64,000 bases of DNA from contig CAMGYJ010000007.1 in assembly GCA_946122785.1 (NCBI GenBank), positions 36,481,587 through 36,545,586 of the forward strand. Reading direction: 5' to 3'. How positions within the stretch are numbered: the first letter of the stretch is position 1; every line of letters begins with the position of its first letter. Source of the DNA: Linum tenue. Its lineage: Eukaryota; Streptophyta; Magnoliopsida; Malpighiales; Linaceae. Position numbers and translations under genes: made by a program. Of this stretch, positions 21,749 through 31,740 are shown piece by piece. Below the pieces are notes generated by a model, which had not been told where the DNA came from, did no database searches, and saw nothing but the letters and a program-made list of their open reading frames with translations.

Positions 21749-22690
21749 TCGCAAGTCTAGCTTAGTGAAGTAGGCCGATCCATGGAGCTCATCTAGCATA
21801 TCATCAACGGTTGGGATCAGAAACTCGTCCTTCATTGTCACCATATTGAGAGCCTGGTAGTCGGTAAAAAATCGCCATGTCCCATCATTTTTCTTAACCA
21901 GAAGAACCGACGAAGAAAATGGGCTGGTACTTGGGCAAATCAACCTCGTCTCAAGCATCTCCGCCACCTGCTGTTCAATTTCCTCCTTCTGCGAGTGCCC
22001 ATACCGATAGGGCCGAACATTCACAGGCTCCACTCCTTCCTTCAAGTTAATGCGACGATCAACCTGCGATGAGGAGAAAGAGTAGTGGGAGTCTGGAATA
22101 TATCCGGAAATCGGTCGAGTACGGCCTGTAATTCAGTCACGATCGTCCTTGTCTCCGGTGTTGCCAGTGGCCAGCAGAGCATCGCGAAGTCGTCCTCCCC
22201 TCCCGATGCGCACTCCCTTATGAATATCAGTCCCATCACCATGGTTAACCCCTTCAAACTCCACTGCTTATCCCTCCATTTGAAACGCATAGTCAACCTC
22301 GTCCAATCACTAATAACCAGACCCAAACTGCGCAACCACGGAATTCCCAATATCACGTCATACCCCTTGATCGGAAGCACGTGTAGATCGACAAAGATTT
22401 CCAAACCTTGGATGTCGAGGTTTAGGCCTCGGTAAACCTTGTCGCAACGCATGGGCACGCCATTAGCTACCTTGACCACCAACGGCTCCACGTCACCCGC
22501 CTCTTGCGATAGCGTTTTTTGCGAACTCCGCCCCAATGAAGTTGAGCGAAGCATCGCTGTCCACCAATGTCATGGCGGAGCGCCCGTCGATCTTAGCGCG
22601 GAATCGAAGCGTCTCTGGGACCGCCTGTCCCGCCATCGAGTTGAGGGAGATCATTTCTTCGTCAGCGCCTACCGGTCGAGCTTGCGCCAC
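21749..22690 (-). pseudogene. protease and RT N-terminal part, relic (RE-4)
   Basis: The protease active site reads LVDSDAS where LVDSGAS is usual, then GYDVILGIPWLRSLG. A frameshift lies near 22510. The RT begins with [49 protein letters not shown] and stops at the RE-5 target site just after AYFTKLDLR. Only about 190 bp separate the primer site from the protease, so the capsid and zinc knuckle are absent. Confidence 0.87.
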
Positions 22691-22883
22691 AACTACCTCG
22701 GTCGACCCAGCTGTTCGCCGTTACTCCTCGTCGCCCGCCAGCACCGCCATCTCAACTGCCGCCTCACCTTCAGCCGTCACCGCCTTCTCCCTCTCTTCCT
22801 GTTAGTAGCGGTCAAGAGACTGCTGCAACAGCTGGCGGAGACAAACCCATTATGGATCGAAGAACTTTGATGAGCTCATTCTG

Positions 22884-22895
22884 GATCTGATACCA
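22884..22895 (-). other. RE-4 primer binding site, initiator tRNA-Met
   Basis: The minus strand reads TGGTATCAGATC two bases after the LTR end. The first ten bases match the usual initiator-Met primer site, as expected for a chromovirus. Confidence 0.85.
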
Positions 22896-22897
22896 GA

Positions 22898-23130
22898 TGA
22901 TAGAAACCTGTAGTAGAAGAGAATGGATTGAGAATCGAAGAAGAGAAAGATTTAGGGATTGAAGAGGATTGGGTGGAAAATTGGGGATTTGATAATTTCT
23001 TATTGCTTAATAGGAAATACTGTTCTGAACCCTTATATATGGATTACCAAAAATAACAAATAACCACTCAACCCAGCCCAATACTACTATCCCACTCTAC
23101 TCACTAAACCCGCTCGACGGGTTTCTATCG
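22898..23130 (-). repeat. RE-4 5' LTR
   Basis: It matches 17307-17556 over its length with a short internal deletion. The last base pair is changed: it ends TCTATCG, not TCTATCA, and the target duplication CACTA follows immediately. Confidence 0.93.
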
Positions 23131-23135
23131 CACTA

Positions 23136-23714
23136 GGTCTCTCCCCTTTCCCTTCTGCTCAGCTCTCCTTTTATACTCAGGTTGCGGTCAGTTTATTGTC
23201 CTAGTCATGGCCGTGACACCCTTCCTAGACCGTGATGTTGAGCAAAACCGCACCGTTTTCACTTAGTTTGTTCACGGTCTGTGGTTTGAGTTCACGGTCT
23301 TACGACCATGAACTGACTGGGATCTAGTGGGGTGTGCATTTTGCTTCAGGACTCTTTGGCGCTTCATGGGTTGGGGCTTTGGTTCACGGTCTTACGACCG
23401 TGAACTGTCTGGGATACAGTGAGGTATGCATTTTGCTTCTGGAACTTCAGCACTTCACAGTCTGGGTGCCCTTTTCACAGTCCATAAGACCGCGAAAACT
23501 CATCATTCGCTGTGATCCTCAACTGCTTCCACCATTTGACTCGTTTTCACTCCTTTTTGTCCAACTTTCAATTGCAGGATCTGTTTCACTTGCTAGGATC
23601 TGAAACATTCTAAAACAAAGTGCAACCTAGCATAAAACCACACCTCACGGAGTACAAATGCATCAAACGTCTAAGGAAAATGGGGATAAAATTTGTACAA
23701 TAGGACCCGAATCA
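23136..23714 (-). repeat. RE-3 5' LTR, U3 part
   Basis: On the minus strand it begins TGATTCGGGTCCTA and has the U3 module (about 23592-23636), TTCACGGTC/GACCGTGAAC pairs (about 23205-23505) and a TATA-like AGTATAAAAGG near 23168-23180. It is cut off just after that and joined to the K-rich tail. It shares its start with the LTRs of RE-6, RE-7 and RE-12. Confidence 0.8.
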
Positions 23715-24700
23715 CAACCTAAATGATCAAAATGCGGGGTTGAATGCTATTCTCTTGAGGAGTGGGAAGGTAAAATTGGATGTTGTTACTAAGGAGACAA
23801 TTGAAGAGGAGGAAACCCCTCCAAATGTCAATGATCAAGAAATATCGAAAGGAGAGGGTGATGAGGTTAAGCAGGCATTGCCACTTTTACCTTGGGCGAG
23901 GAGTGCTCAGCTTTCATCCAGAACATGTTTCCTAAAAAGCAGCAAGATCTAGGTAATTTCACTATCCCCCTTTGCATCAAAGCATGCCATATAAAAAATT
24001 CCTTGGCGGATTTAGCAGCAAGCATCAATGTCATGCCATATAAGCTTTAGAAGAAGTTAAACCTAGGTGAATTGAAACCAAATAGGTTGAGTGTTACATT
24101 GGCTGACCGTTCTGTGATTAGTTCTAGAGGCGTTAGGGAGGACGTTCTAGTGCGGGTGGGACCATTCTATTATTCGACAGATTTCATTATCTTTGACATC
24201 AATTAAGATGCAGATATGCCCTCACATTAGGACACCCCTTCCTTGCCACCTCCAAGGCTTTAATCGATGTTAATTATGGCACATTGATCTTGAGAGATGG
24301 GGAGGAGCAAATTACTTTTTGGATTGACCCTAAGGTAAGCATGATGATGTTAAATGACTATAATCAAATGGTATATTTGGAAGTGGAGGTGAGCCACTCA
24401 AGGTGAACCCCACTAGTGCTCTTGCTCCTTGTGATGATGTGAAACAGGAATGTAAGGAAGGTACCAAACCCAAAGGGGAGTAAAGGAAAGCTTGGCGCGA
24501 GAAGATGAGCCACGCTTTTACCCAAAAGAAGGACAAGGGTAAATCGAAGGTACCCGTCCAAGAGGGCGATCCTTGGAACTTAAGATGGGAGGTTACAAAC
24601 CTTGCCCAAAGATAGTGGAATATCCACTCTCAGAGGCCTCGTGCTCACAAGCCTGAAGATTCACATTGTCGATCTAGAGACGTTAATCTAGCTCTTGTTG
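23715..24700 (+). pseudogene. gag end, protease and K-rich tail (RE-6)
   Basis: It opens with NAGLNAILLRSGKVKLD, typical of the end of gag before protease, and an acidic segment. The protease is recognisable across several stops and frameshifts by SLADLAASINVMPYK, TLADRSVI and FLATSKALIDVNYGTLILRDGEEQITF. A basic tail follows (GTKPKGE, KKDKGKSKV) and then the post-pol motif CTTGTTGGGCAGCAACCC near 24693. No RT, RNase H or integrase lies between them. The layout equals RE-3 and parallels RE-1. Confidence 0.75.
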
Positions 24701-25136
24701 GGCAGCAACCCAATATAGGTTTGTGTTTCTTTTCCTTAGTTTCCCTTTTGTGTGAGTGATGAGTCAAAGTATTTGAATGGTGATCACCATGCCAGTGTTG
24801 TGTGTTTGAAATTTTTGGATGTCCGTCAAGTAGTCAACTTCCGTCCTTCCATTTTCAAAACCAAAACTAGAACCACATTCCTCCTGTCCGGGCGCCTCTT
24901 AGCCGAAGCTTTGGAGCGATTTGGCTCAAGTTTTTCCGGCATGCGATTTTTCGTTGAGCCTCCGGCGAGCTTCAGGTGAAGCTCCGACGAGCCTCTCCGG
25001 TATGCTTTTCAGATGTTTTTCGATTTCCTCGCCAACTCCTCACCTTCCCCTTCGATCCTACTTGGGTCTCCAGGTGTGTTTTCAACTTTTACCTTGTAAT
25101 TTTAGAGAATCGGATTAGTGTTCTCAGGTGAGTATA
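24701..25136 (+). other. RE-6 spacer, first part
   Basis: This non-coding stretch is similar to the minus strand of 16318-16460 in RE-3 (shared AGAGAATCGGATTAG). No gene is seen. It is interrupted at 25136 by RE-7. Confidence 0.65.
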
Positions 25137-26467
25137 TGATTCGGGCCCAAATGTACACATTCGTTTAGCTTAGTAGATCATCGTTCCTTGACATATTTCA
25201 CGCTAGGTGTGCTTTTTTTATATATTTCAGGTCCTAGCACGTGTGGAAGGGTCGAGGACGAGTTTCAGGACGATTGGAGGTCAAAAAGTGCTAAAACCGA
25301 AGAAGAGTCCAAAGACCGTGACAGTTTCCTCGTAATAGTGAAGTGCAGGCGTCCAGCAAGCAGCCGCAGTTCACGGTCAGACAAGGCAGTTCACGGTATC
25401 CTAAGACCGTGAACTAGAGCCACAAACCATGAACACCGAGGCATCCAGCGAGGTTCCAGAAATTACTGACGACAAGGCAGTTCACGGTCTCTAAGGCCGT
25501 GAAGTTGGAGCACAAACCGTGAACCGTTGAGAGTGAAGCGATGCATTTTGGCGAGGACACTGAGTTCATGGACGCGTTTAGGTGTTCGCGGTCGTAACTG
25601 TTCACTTTTGGGCATATATGAAGACAACAACAGGGAGAGAGGAAGGAGAGCTGGCTTTTGGAGAAGGAACACTTTCTTTCTCTAGGGTTTCGACCGAAAA
25701 CACCAAAGGGGATTTCTAGAGAGTGAGAGAGTGATCTCGGAGCTTATATGAAGGCATTTATCAAGCTTGGAAGCAAGAAATCAAGCCTAGAAGAAGAAGA
25801 TAATGATTTAGGGGTTTCTTTGTAATCTCTCCTCTCTCTCTCTAGAAACTCACCCTCTTCTCTTGGGTTTAAGAACCCTAGGTCTAGATTTGGGTTTAAT
25901 GTTGATGTATGTGACAAACTCCATGTTTGATTGATGATTTTACTTAATTGATGGTTGTTTTCATGAATGGCATGAGTTGGGTTTCCATTTTCATGTATTG
26001 AGCTTTTGACCTAGGAGGGAGATAGTCCCTTTAGAGCCCCCTTTTGGCCTCTTCGGGTCACTCCTATCGTATATTGTCTGGGTAGTCCTCGAGAGAGTTG
26101 ATTCGACCGATCTCCTAGAATTATACGTAACCCTAGGTTGAATAGAGCACTACCCATCCATCGATTCGCTATTCCGGGTCATTCCCGAGGGAGTCCATCT
26201 CCAAACGGTAGAGTATTTGAGTCGATCCAGTTAGGAGGATACCCAACATCGATCCAAAGAGCGGACCTAGGACAATTCAACCCAAGAGAGCTCCAACCTT
26301 ATAATTAGCTAGGTTAGTTAGTTTAATTCTTCTAATCACCATCCTAAAGTAAGGTAAGCCTAGATCCCCGTGGTACGATAAATTCTTATTGCTTGCTTGC
26401 CCTATGCTACACCCGGTCAGCTGTTATACTTGGCCTTCGGTTGGGATATTCTAGTTAGAATGAGTTA
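25137..26467 (+). repeat. RE-7: old solo LTR in the RE-6 spacer
   Basis: It starts TGATTCGGGCCCAAATG, contains the U3 module (about 25198-25240), TTCACGGTC/GACCGTGAAC pairs (about 25310-25590), a TATATATG core near 25613 and a CT-rich leader near 25825, and ends TAGTTAGAATGAGTTA, which aligns with the RE-6 LTR end. Spacer homology to RE-3 resumes right after it. The flanks GTATA and GGAGA do not clearly match, so a diverged target duplication is only possible. Confidence 0.7.
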
Positions 26468-26899
26468 GGAGACTTTGTGGATTTATGCATGAATGTTGAG
26501 ATTGGGCGAGGGGTTAGTCGATTTATGATGATTGAATGATGCTTGAAGTGATTGTGGATTTGATTGAGCCTTGGTGGGAAAGATTTGGTATAATTTGTGT
26601 TTGAATTGGAAAATGCCCACCAAGTGTAATGTGAATGAACGTTTGGTCCACTTTTATGCATGTTGGTTGGTGGCCATCGAGGCATGGTTTAGGTTCAAAA
26701 TTGCAACTTACATGAACTATGAATCGACTAGAATCATGCCTCAATGTGTCTTTAGTAGAAATAAGCGCAATCATTTGATAACCGATCTTGTGAAAAGCCT
26801 TTCAAGGCATATAGCCATAGTGGAATCCTAAGTGTGGGAGAATTCCTTTTCTCCCCAATGAATTAAAATTGAGGAATGCTTCCACGTATGGTGTATGGC
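26468..26899 (+). other. RE-6 spacer, second part, with hairpin
   Basis: CTTGGTGGG (26570-26578) and CCCACCAAG (26616-26624) form a nine-pair stem with a 37-nt loop. A polypurine-tract-like TAAGTGTGGGAGAATT lies at about 26829-26845, shortly before ORF-1. No gene is seen. Confidence 0.7.
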
Positions 26900-28065
26900 T
26901 TGTCATTTTTTTGCAAGATGGTTAATCCAAATCACTTGTACCTTGCGGTGGTCTCGAGTGTGCCTGATCACCAATGTAGCCCGAGGTTCTAGAGGAGGGC
27001 TCTGATTGGGCCTAATTGGCGGCTCGATTTCCGACAATTTGATTCTTTGAACTATGGGGATGCCTTGAGAGAAGCTGTGGCTCCTCAAAATTGAGGACGA
27101 CATCTTCGCGGAACTCTTCATCGAATTCTTCAGGACCTACACCCTCTTTGAACAAAAAGATCTTTCCGGGTGCCGTGACCGCCAAGTTAGATTCTTCTTA
27201 GGTAGCACACCCAAGATCATGAGTTTTGATGAGCTTTCACAAGGTTTAGGAGTGGAGGAGGATACGGAGTGAGAGCTAGAAGTGGGTTTGATCCAAGACT
27301 TTAACTCTCAAGCTGCTTTCAAGAAGGTATGCCTCCCTAAGGACCGACGAAACCATTTTGATCCTGCACATACCACGACTACCACTCTCAAGCCCCAATA
27401 GCATGTCATTAATGCGCTTCTCGCCCATTCCCTCCTATCGAGTTGCAAATCAGCCAACATGATCACTAAAAGAGCTCTTCTCGCCTTCCACGCTATGGCC
27501 AATGGTAGAGAGCATAGTCACCTTCGGTCCGTCTTGGCCAATTCATTCGCCATGACCATTGGCAACCGGGGAAATAATATAATGTATTTGGGGCCCTGCA
27601 TCACTAGGATTGCGCGGCATTTGAATGTTGACCTGAGTTGCTGCACAAAGCAGGGGGTGAACTACTAGCTTCTGGGAGGAGACTTTGGATTCCATGCACC
27701 TGCTCCAAGTCTTTGGACCATATCACAATACATTGAAGTTCTATTCAGTCCACCAGATCTGCCTCCTCAGTCGACTTCCAAGCCACACCAGCGCCGCCGT
27801 CATCTTCCTGCTCCACCACCACCACCACCATCATCGGCAGGAGCTGGTCCTTCCATGTCCATAGTCCACCTCGAGGATCAAGTTGCTCACCTCGAGGAGT
27901 AGTACACAGGGGTTTCTACAGAGCGATGGCCCGACGTCAGGGCATCATTACCAAAGAAGACGAGCACCCATCTATGTCCCACGAAAGGTAGACGACCGAG
28001 TGAGACATGTGGCCGAGCCGATTTCTTTCGCCCCACTTCTCCACTTGAACTCTGAGCTTTGTTAA
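26900..28065 (+). pseudogene. Athila ORF-1-like gene relic (RE-6)
   Basis: Frameshifted coding sequence resembling the RE-2 ORF-1 in position and content: ELFIEFF-type start region, STPKIMSFDELSQGLGVEEDTE, NHFDPAHTTTTTLKPQ, VINALLAHSLLSSCKSANMITKRALLAFHAMANG. The end is Pro-rich with a short heptad-like LEDQVAHLEE. Several stops (for example near 27272, 27401 and 27899) and shifts break it. Function unknown. Confidence 0.65.
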
Positions 28066-28323
28066 TTTTTATTTTTATTTTGTGTGAACAAGTACTATTG
28101 TGAGTTTTTCTTCTTTTAACTATGATGTTGGATATCATTACGTGTAATAAACTCGTCTTGTACGACAATGTTTGTGTGTTTGCTTGTGTTTACTACTTCA
28201 TTGTGAAGCTCCCAATCTCCAACCCTGGTCTATGTTCAACATTCACTTGCCATTATTCGGTAACTTCTTCACCCAGCCCTTTTTCTCCATTGAGGACAAT
28301 GTGAATGTGCGTGAATGCTTGAT
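28066..28323 (+). other. RE-6 3' UTR up to the RE-8 target site
   Basis: This T-rich non-coding sequence includes ATTGAGGACAATGTG near 28291, a motif also seen in RE-8 (44680). The last five bases TTGAT (28319-28323) are the left copy of the RE-8 target duplication, and the UTR continues at 50528. Confidence 0.75.
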
Positions 28324-28687
28324 TGATGTAACACCCCGACCTTTGGGTTTCGGTTTGACGATAATATGTGAACGGTTGATTTAAACGAGTATGTACGAAG
28401 AGTTGCAACCGGGAATTAGGAATAATAATAATTATAATAATAACTATTATTACTATTAGTATTAGTATTAAAAAAAAAAGGGTCAAAGAGAGGGCCGAGC
28501 CCTCATTAACCCAATTTCTCCACGATCCATCTCTCTCTCGGTTTCCCTATCCCTACGGCCTACAGGCCCTACACTAAAGGAAACCTAAGACTAGTCAAGA
28601 GAAAATCCCTTCCCGAGCATAATGAGCAGTTGATTGCCACAAATCACAAAACCCTTTCGACTCAAAATTTCATTGGAAAAAAAAAAA

Positions 28688-28798
28688 ATGGCGAAGAAGG
28701 GCCGAGTGGAGGAGAACCAGCCGCCGCCACAGAAGATTCTCGCTTCTAGAGACAAGCGGCAGTGTGCGGGTGATTTATCCCCTTCCCATCGCAATTAA
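28688..28798 (+). other. 36-codon micro-ORF in the RE-9 LTR
   Basis: An ATG after a poly-A run opens 36 codons beginning MAKKGRVEENQPPPQK. The 3' LTR keeps the same frame (35823-35933) with about three amino-acid changes. No similarity is recognised, and it lies upstream of the TATA candidate, so it may be chance. Listed only because both copies keep it open. Confidence 0.2.
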
Positions 28799-28914
28799 GT
28801 TGAGCAATGGAATTGATGGTGGAAGCGAAAAGAACAAAGCGGCGTCCAAGGTTACCTGTCCGTGTCCGCTCCCCCCTGCTTCCGGTGGAACCACTTTGCC
28901 ATTATGCCTTTGTT

Positions 28915-29040
28915 CATGCATGAATCCACGTGGGAGGACATGATTAAGAGGCCAAAGAGTTGATTATTATGCTTTTGTTCATGCATGACTCCACGTGGGA
29001 GGACATGATTAAGAGGCACAAAGAGTTGATTATATATAAG
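28915..29040 (+). promoter_or_regulatory. LTR promoter candidate: duplicated RY and G-box module with TATA
   Basis: CATGCATG (RY motif) at 28915-28922 is followed by CCACGTGG (G-box) at 28926-28933. A second copy is at 28980-28987 and 28991-28998, a 65-bp repeat. TATATATAAG lies at 29031-29040, 32 bp after the second G-box. The 3' LTR has the same set at 36050-36057, 36061-36068, 36116-36123, 36127-36134 and 36167-36176. In plants this pair of motifs is typical of seed gene promoters. Confidence 0.6.
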
Positions 29041-29872
29041 GGTACGTGAATTGAAGATCAATTTCTCATTAGTGGGTGACAGGTTCGGATTAGAATTGAT
29101 GGGCTATGGGGTTTTGGCACAACGTATGTGGAGATGGATAGGTCACGAGGCTGCGGTGATCAAGATGAATTAAGGGGAACGAGTTGTTAGGGCAATGATA
29201 TTGGATGATAAGGTGAGTGTAAAGGGGTAAATTCTACGCTTTCCGTAGTTTTTTAAGTATTATGATTTTAAGTATTTTAGCGAATTGGTTACCGTTGCTT
29301 GGTTATGTGTATGATTGATTACTTGTGTTTTGCTTGAGTTATGATTTAAGGTGATTTTGTGATATTTGATGTGATTTGAAGTAATTTTGTGCTATTTACC
29401 TTAAACCATTATGTTATGAGTTATTATTTAAGTTCAAGAAACAAGTTCTTTTTAAGATGTAGCCCACCTTCAAGAAGGTGAAGTCGTTTTAAGTGTTTTT
29501 AGTCACTAGCGCCAGTCCGTTGCCTTTTGAGACATTTTGAGATAGAGCAACAGTTATGCTCTTGAGACTTTTGAGTGAGCAGCAGTTATGCTCTTGAGAA
29601 TCGTGTTGAAGAGCCACCACAATAAGTTTAAGATGTTAGGGGGATGAATCGTTACGACTTCCCTAACCAAGTTTAAGTTTAAGGAAAGCCTGGATGGCTT
29701 CTCATACGTATGAGTTGGCAACCGGACTAGCTAGTGAGGGATCCCCGTGTCAGTCAAGTATTTAAGTCAAGATTTGAGCTTTAAGAGAGGAGAATAACTT
29801 CATCTCCCTCAAAGTTTAAGAGTTAAGATTTTAAGATTGGAAGTACAAACAACTTCCACCAGTTAAAGTTAA

Positions 29873-31290
29873 TGCCCTGTTCACTTCCCATTTTGTTTTC
29901 TGTTTATTGTTGCCAAAACAAAAATTTGAAAACGCAGACGAAAAAACGTGTTCACTTGTTTTCTGTTTTTAATTGAAAAAACGATGAGCAACGAATGAAG
30001 TATCTGGCCGAAAACAAGAAAATGTCGTTTTCCAGGAAACTGAGACACGGGTTTCTCCCTGGTTCCAGCGGAAAAAATGATAATTTGGTTTAATGAGGTC
30101 GGGGATTCGAATCCCACGACCCCATTTGTTTTTTAATTTCAACTTCCCTTTAGTTTCTTTCTCCAGCGATGACTTTTCCTCAGCCCGTCGTTCTTTCCCT
30201 TCTATATCAACTTCCCTTTTATTTCTTTCTCCAGCAATTACCTTCCCCCAGCCCGTCGTTCTATCCCTTCGTTGCGGCGGTAGAGGCTCATTGTTTTTTA
30301 ATTTCAACTTCCCTTTAGTTTCTTTCTCCAGCGATGACTTTTCCCCAGCCCGTCGTTCTTTCCCTTATATATCAACTTCCCTTTTATTTCTTTCTCCAGC
30401 AATTACCTTCCCCCAGCCCGTCGTTCTTTCCCTTCGTTGCGGCGGTGGAGGCGGGAGCTGCAGCTTTCGCTGTGATGGCGGGAGGCATGGCGGAGGACTG
30501 CAATTCAGGGTTCTGACAAGGCGGGATTGAAGGGCAAGAAGATTTTGGTGGTTATGTAGCACTGCGCCTCGCGGGATTAGGCCGTCCTGTTCCCGTTCCA
30601 ACCCCACGCGGATGCAATCTGGCCGTACACCAATCCGGCAAATTCATTGTGGATGTCGCCGACGAGTTGGCGGTGAAGTTGGCAGGGTAGTCGTAGTTGA
30701 TGCAGATTTGGGTGGCCTGGTAGTCGTGGTTGGTGTCTTCCAATTGGCTTTCTAGCTTTTGATGTGGGGTTTCTATCTAGAATGGTTCTAGTGTTATAAA
30801 AAAAAATGGTTCTAGTGTGGGTTTAATGGATTTGTGAAGTTTGGTTGATGAAATGGTACTATAATTTAGACGTGTCTAGTATCACAGAGCACTAAACTAT
30901 AATGCTAGAATGATATTCATGACAGTGTTATTGGTTTTTAAAGAGACGAATCTCCAATGTTTGATGTTGTAATATTATTTTTTATATAAAATATTCGTAT
31001 GTTTATTAGTAGTTTAAAAACAATGTTATTGTTATTATAGTCATTATTAGAGTTGCGTAATTGTTATTATAATCATGGCTAGGGTTGTATGATAATCAAG
31101 AATCAGAAAACAGAATGAAGCAATTAAACAGGTTTTCATTTCAGAACTCAGTTTCAGAACTCACAAAAAGTCTCAGCTAAACAAGGTTTTTTCAGGTTTT
31201 GTTTTCCAGGAAATGACAGCTTCGTTTTCATTTTAATTTTGTTTTCTGTTGTGGCAGCTAACAGAAATGGAATGGCAAGTAAACGGCCCA
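29873..31290. mobile_element. PIF/Harbinger-like non-autonomous element
   Basis: The 3' LTR shows the empty site. TAA lies on both sides (29870-29872 and 31291-31293), the 3-bp duplication typical of this superfamily. The ends TGCCCTGTTCACTT and (reversed) TGGGCCGTTTACTT match at 10 of 14 bases. Inside, a 165-bp unit is tandemly duplicated (30128-30292 and 30293-30457), keeping a 145-codon frame open at 30093-30530. No transposase is seen. Confidence 0.8.
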
Positions 31291-31727
31291 TAAGTGTTTA
31301 AGCAAAGTATTAAAGTATAAGAAATTTTAAATCGTAAGGGCGTAGACTGACCCCATCTCACTCACCAGTTTGACGAGCTAGATAAGGAGCTAGAGGAGTA
31401 GTTAGTGAGCAGCAAGTTCGAGGGCAGCCAGCTAGAGAAAGGGCAGTGTAAGTGTCACAGAGGATGCGATTTTCAGTAGCAGCAACGATAGAGACTACCT
31501 AGTTATTTGCATTTTATGATTATGAGTATATACTGGAGATCAGATTGAGATTTTAAAGTTTGAGTTTAATTTACTCACATGTTAGGGCTTTGCTTTGAAC
31601 TACAAGTGTGTGGTTTCAGTATTTTATTTATGAAAATTTTCCCCGCTGCAATTTAATATTTGAGTATTTTATTTATCAATGGCATTTTAGTAAAAGTAAT
31701 ACCCGGCCGGGTTAGGGTGTTACATTT

Positions 31728-31740
31728 TGGTATCAGAGCC
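31728..31740 (+). other. RE-9 primer binding site, initiator tRNA-Met
   Basis: TGGTATCAGAGCC lies three bases after the LTR end, the standard initiator-Met primer site of plant retrotransposons. Confidence 0.93.

Larger units (their letters stand above)
17307..23130 (-). mobile_element. RE-4: chromovirus-type Ty3/gypsy element (Reina-like)
   Basis: Short LTRs of 250 and 233 bp bound it, and both flanks carry CACTA (17302-17306 and 23131-23135). The primer site matches initiator tRNA-Met and the polypurine tract lies at 17557-17570. The interior has protease, RT, RNase H, integrase and a C-terminal chromodomain, but gag is almost completely missing. Short LTRs plus a chromodomain suggest the Reina lineage. 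Multiple TAG stops and changed catalytic residues show it is inactive. RE-5 interrupts its RT. Confidence 0.9.
16072..23714 (-). mobile_element. RE-3: Athila-like remnant, split by RE-4
   Basis: The pieces are 16072-17306 (spacer and K-rich tail) and 23131-23714 (5' part of its LTR). Removing RE-4 and one copy of its CACTA duplication makes them contiguous. The LTR starts TGATTCGGGTCCTA on the minus strand. Between LTR and tail the primer site, gag and pol are gone. RE-3 sits next to the gag of RE-6, so it was inserted there. Its other end is cut by RE-2. Confidence 0.75.
28327..31724 (+). repeat. RE-9 5' LTR with Harbinger-like insertion
   Basis: It starts TGTAACACCCCGACC and ends CGGGTTAGGGTGTTACA. 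Without 29873-31290 it is about 1.98 kb. Imperfect repeats of GAGCAGCAGTTATGCTCTTGAG lie near 29535-29600. The core promoter candidate is at 29031-29040. Confidence 0.93.

Noticed and set aside
30099..30124. tRNA-like arm GGGGATTCGAATCCC in the Harbinger-like element
   Set aside because: The base before TTCGAAT is A where a T-arm needs G, and no D-arm or anticodon arm is present. It is a short palindrome.
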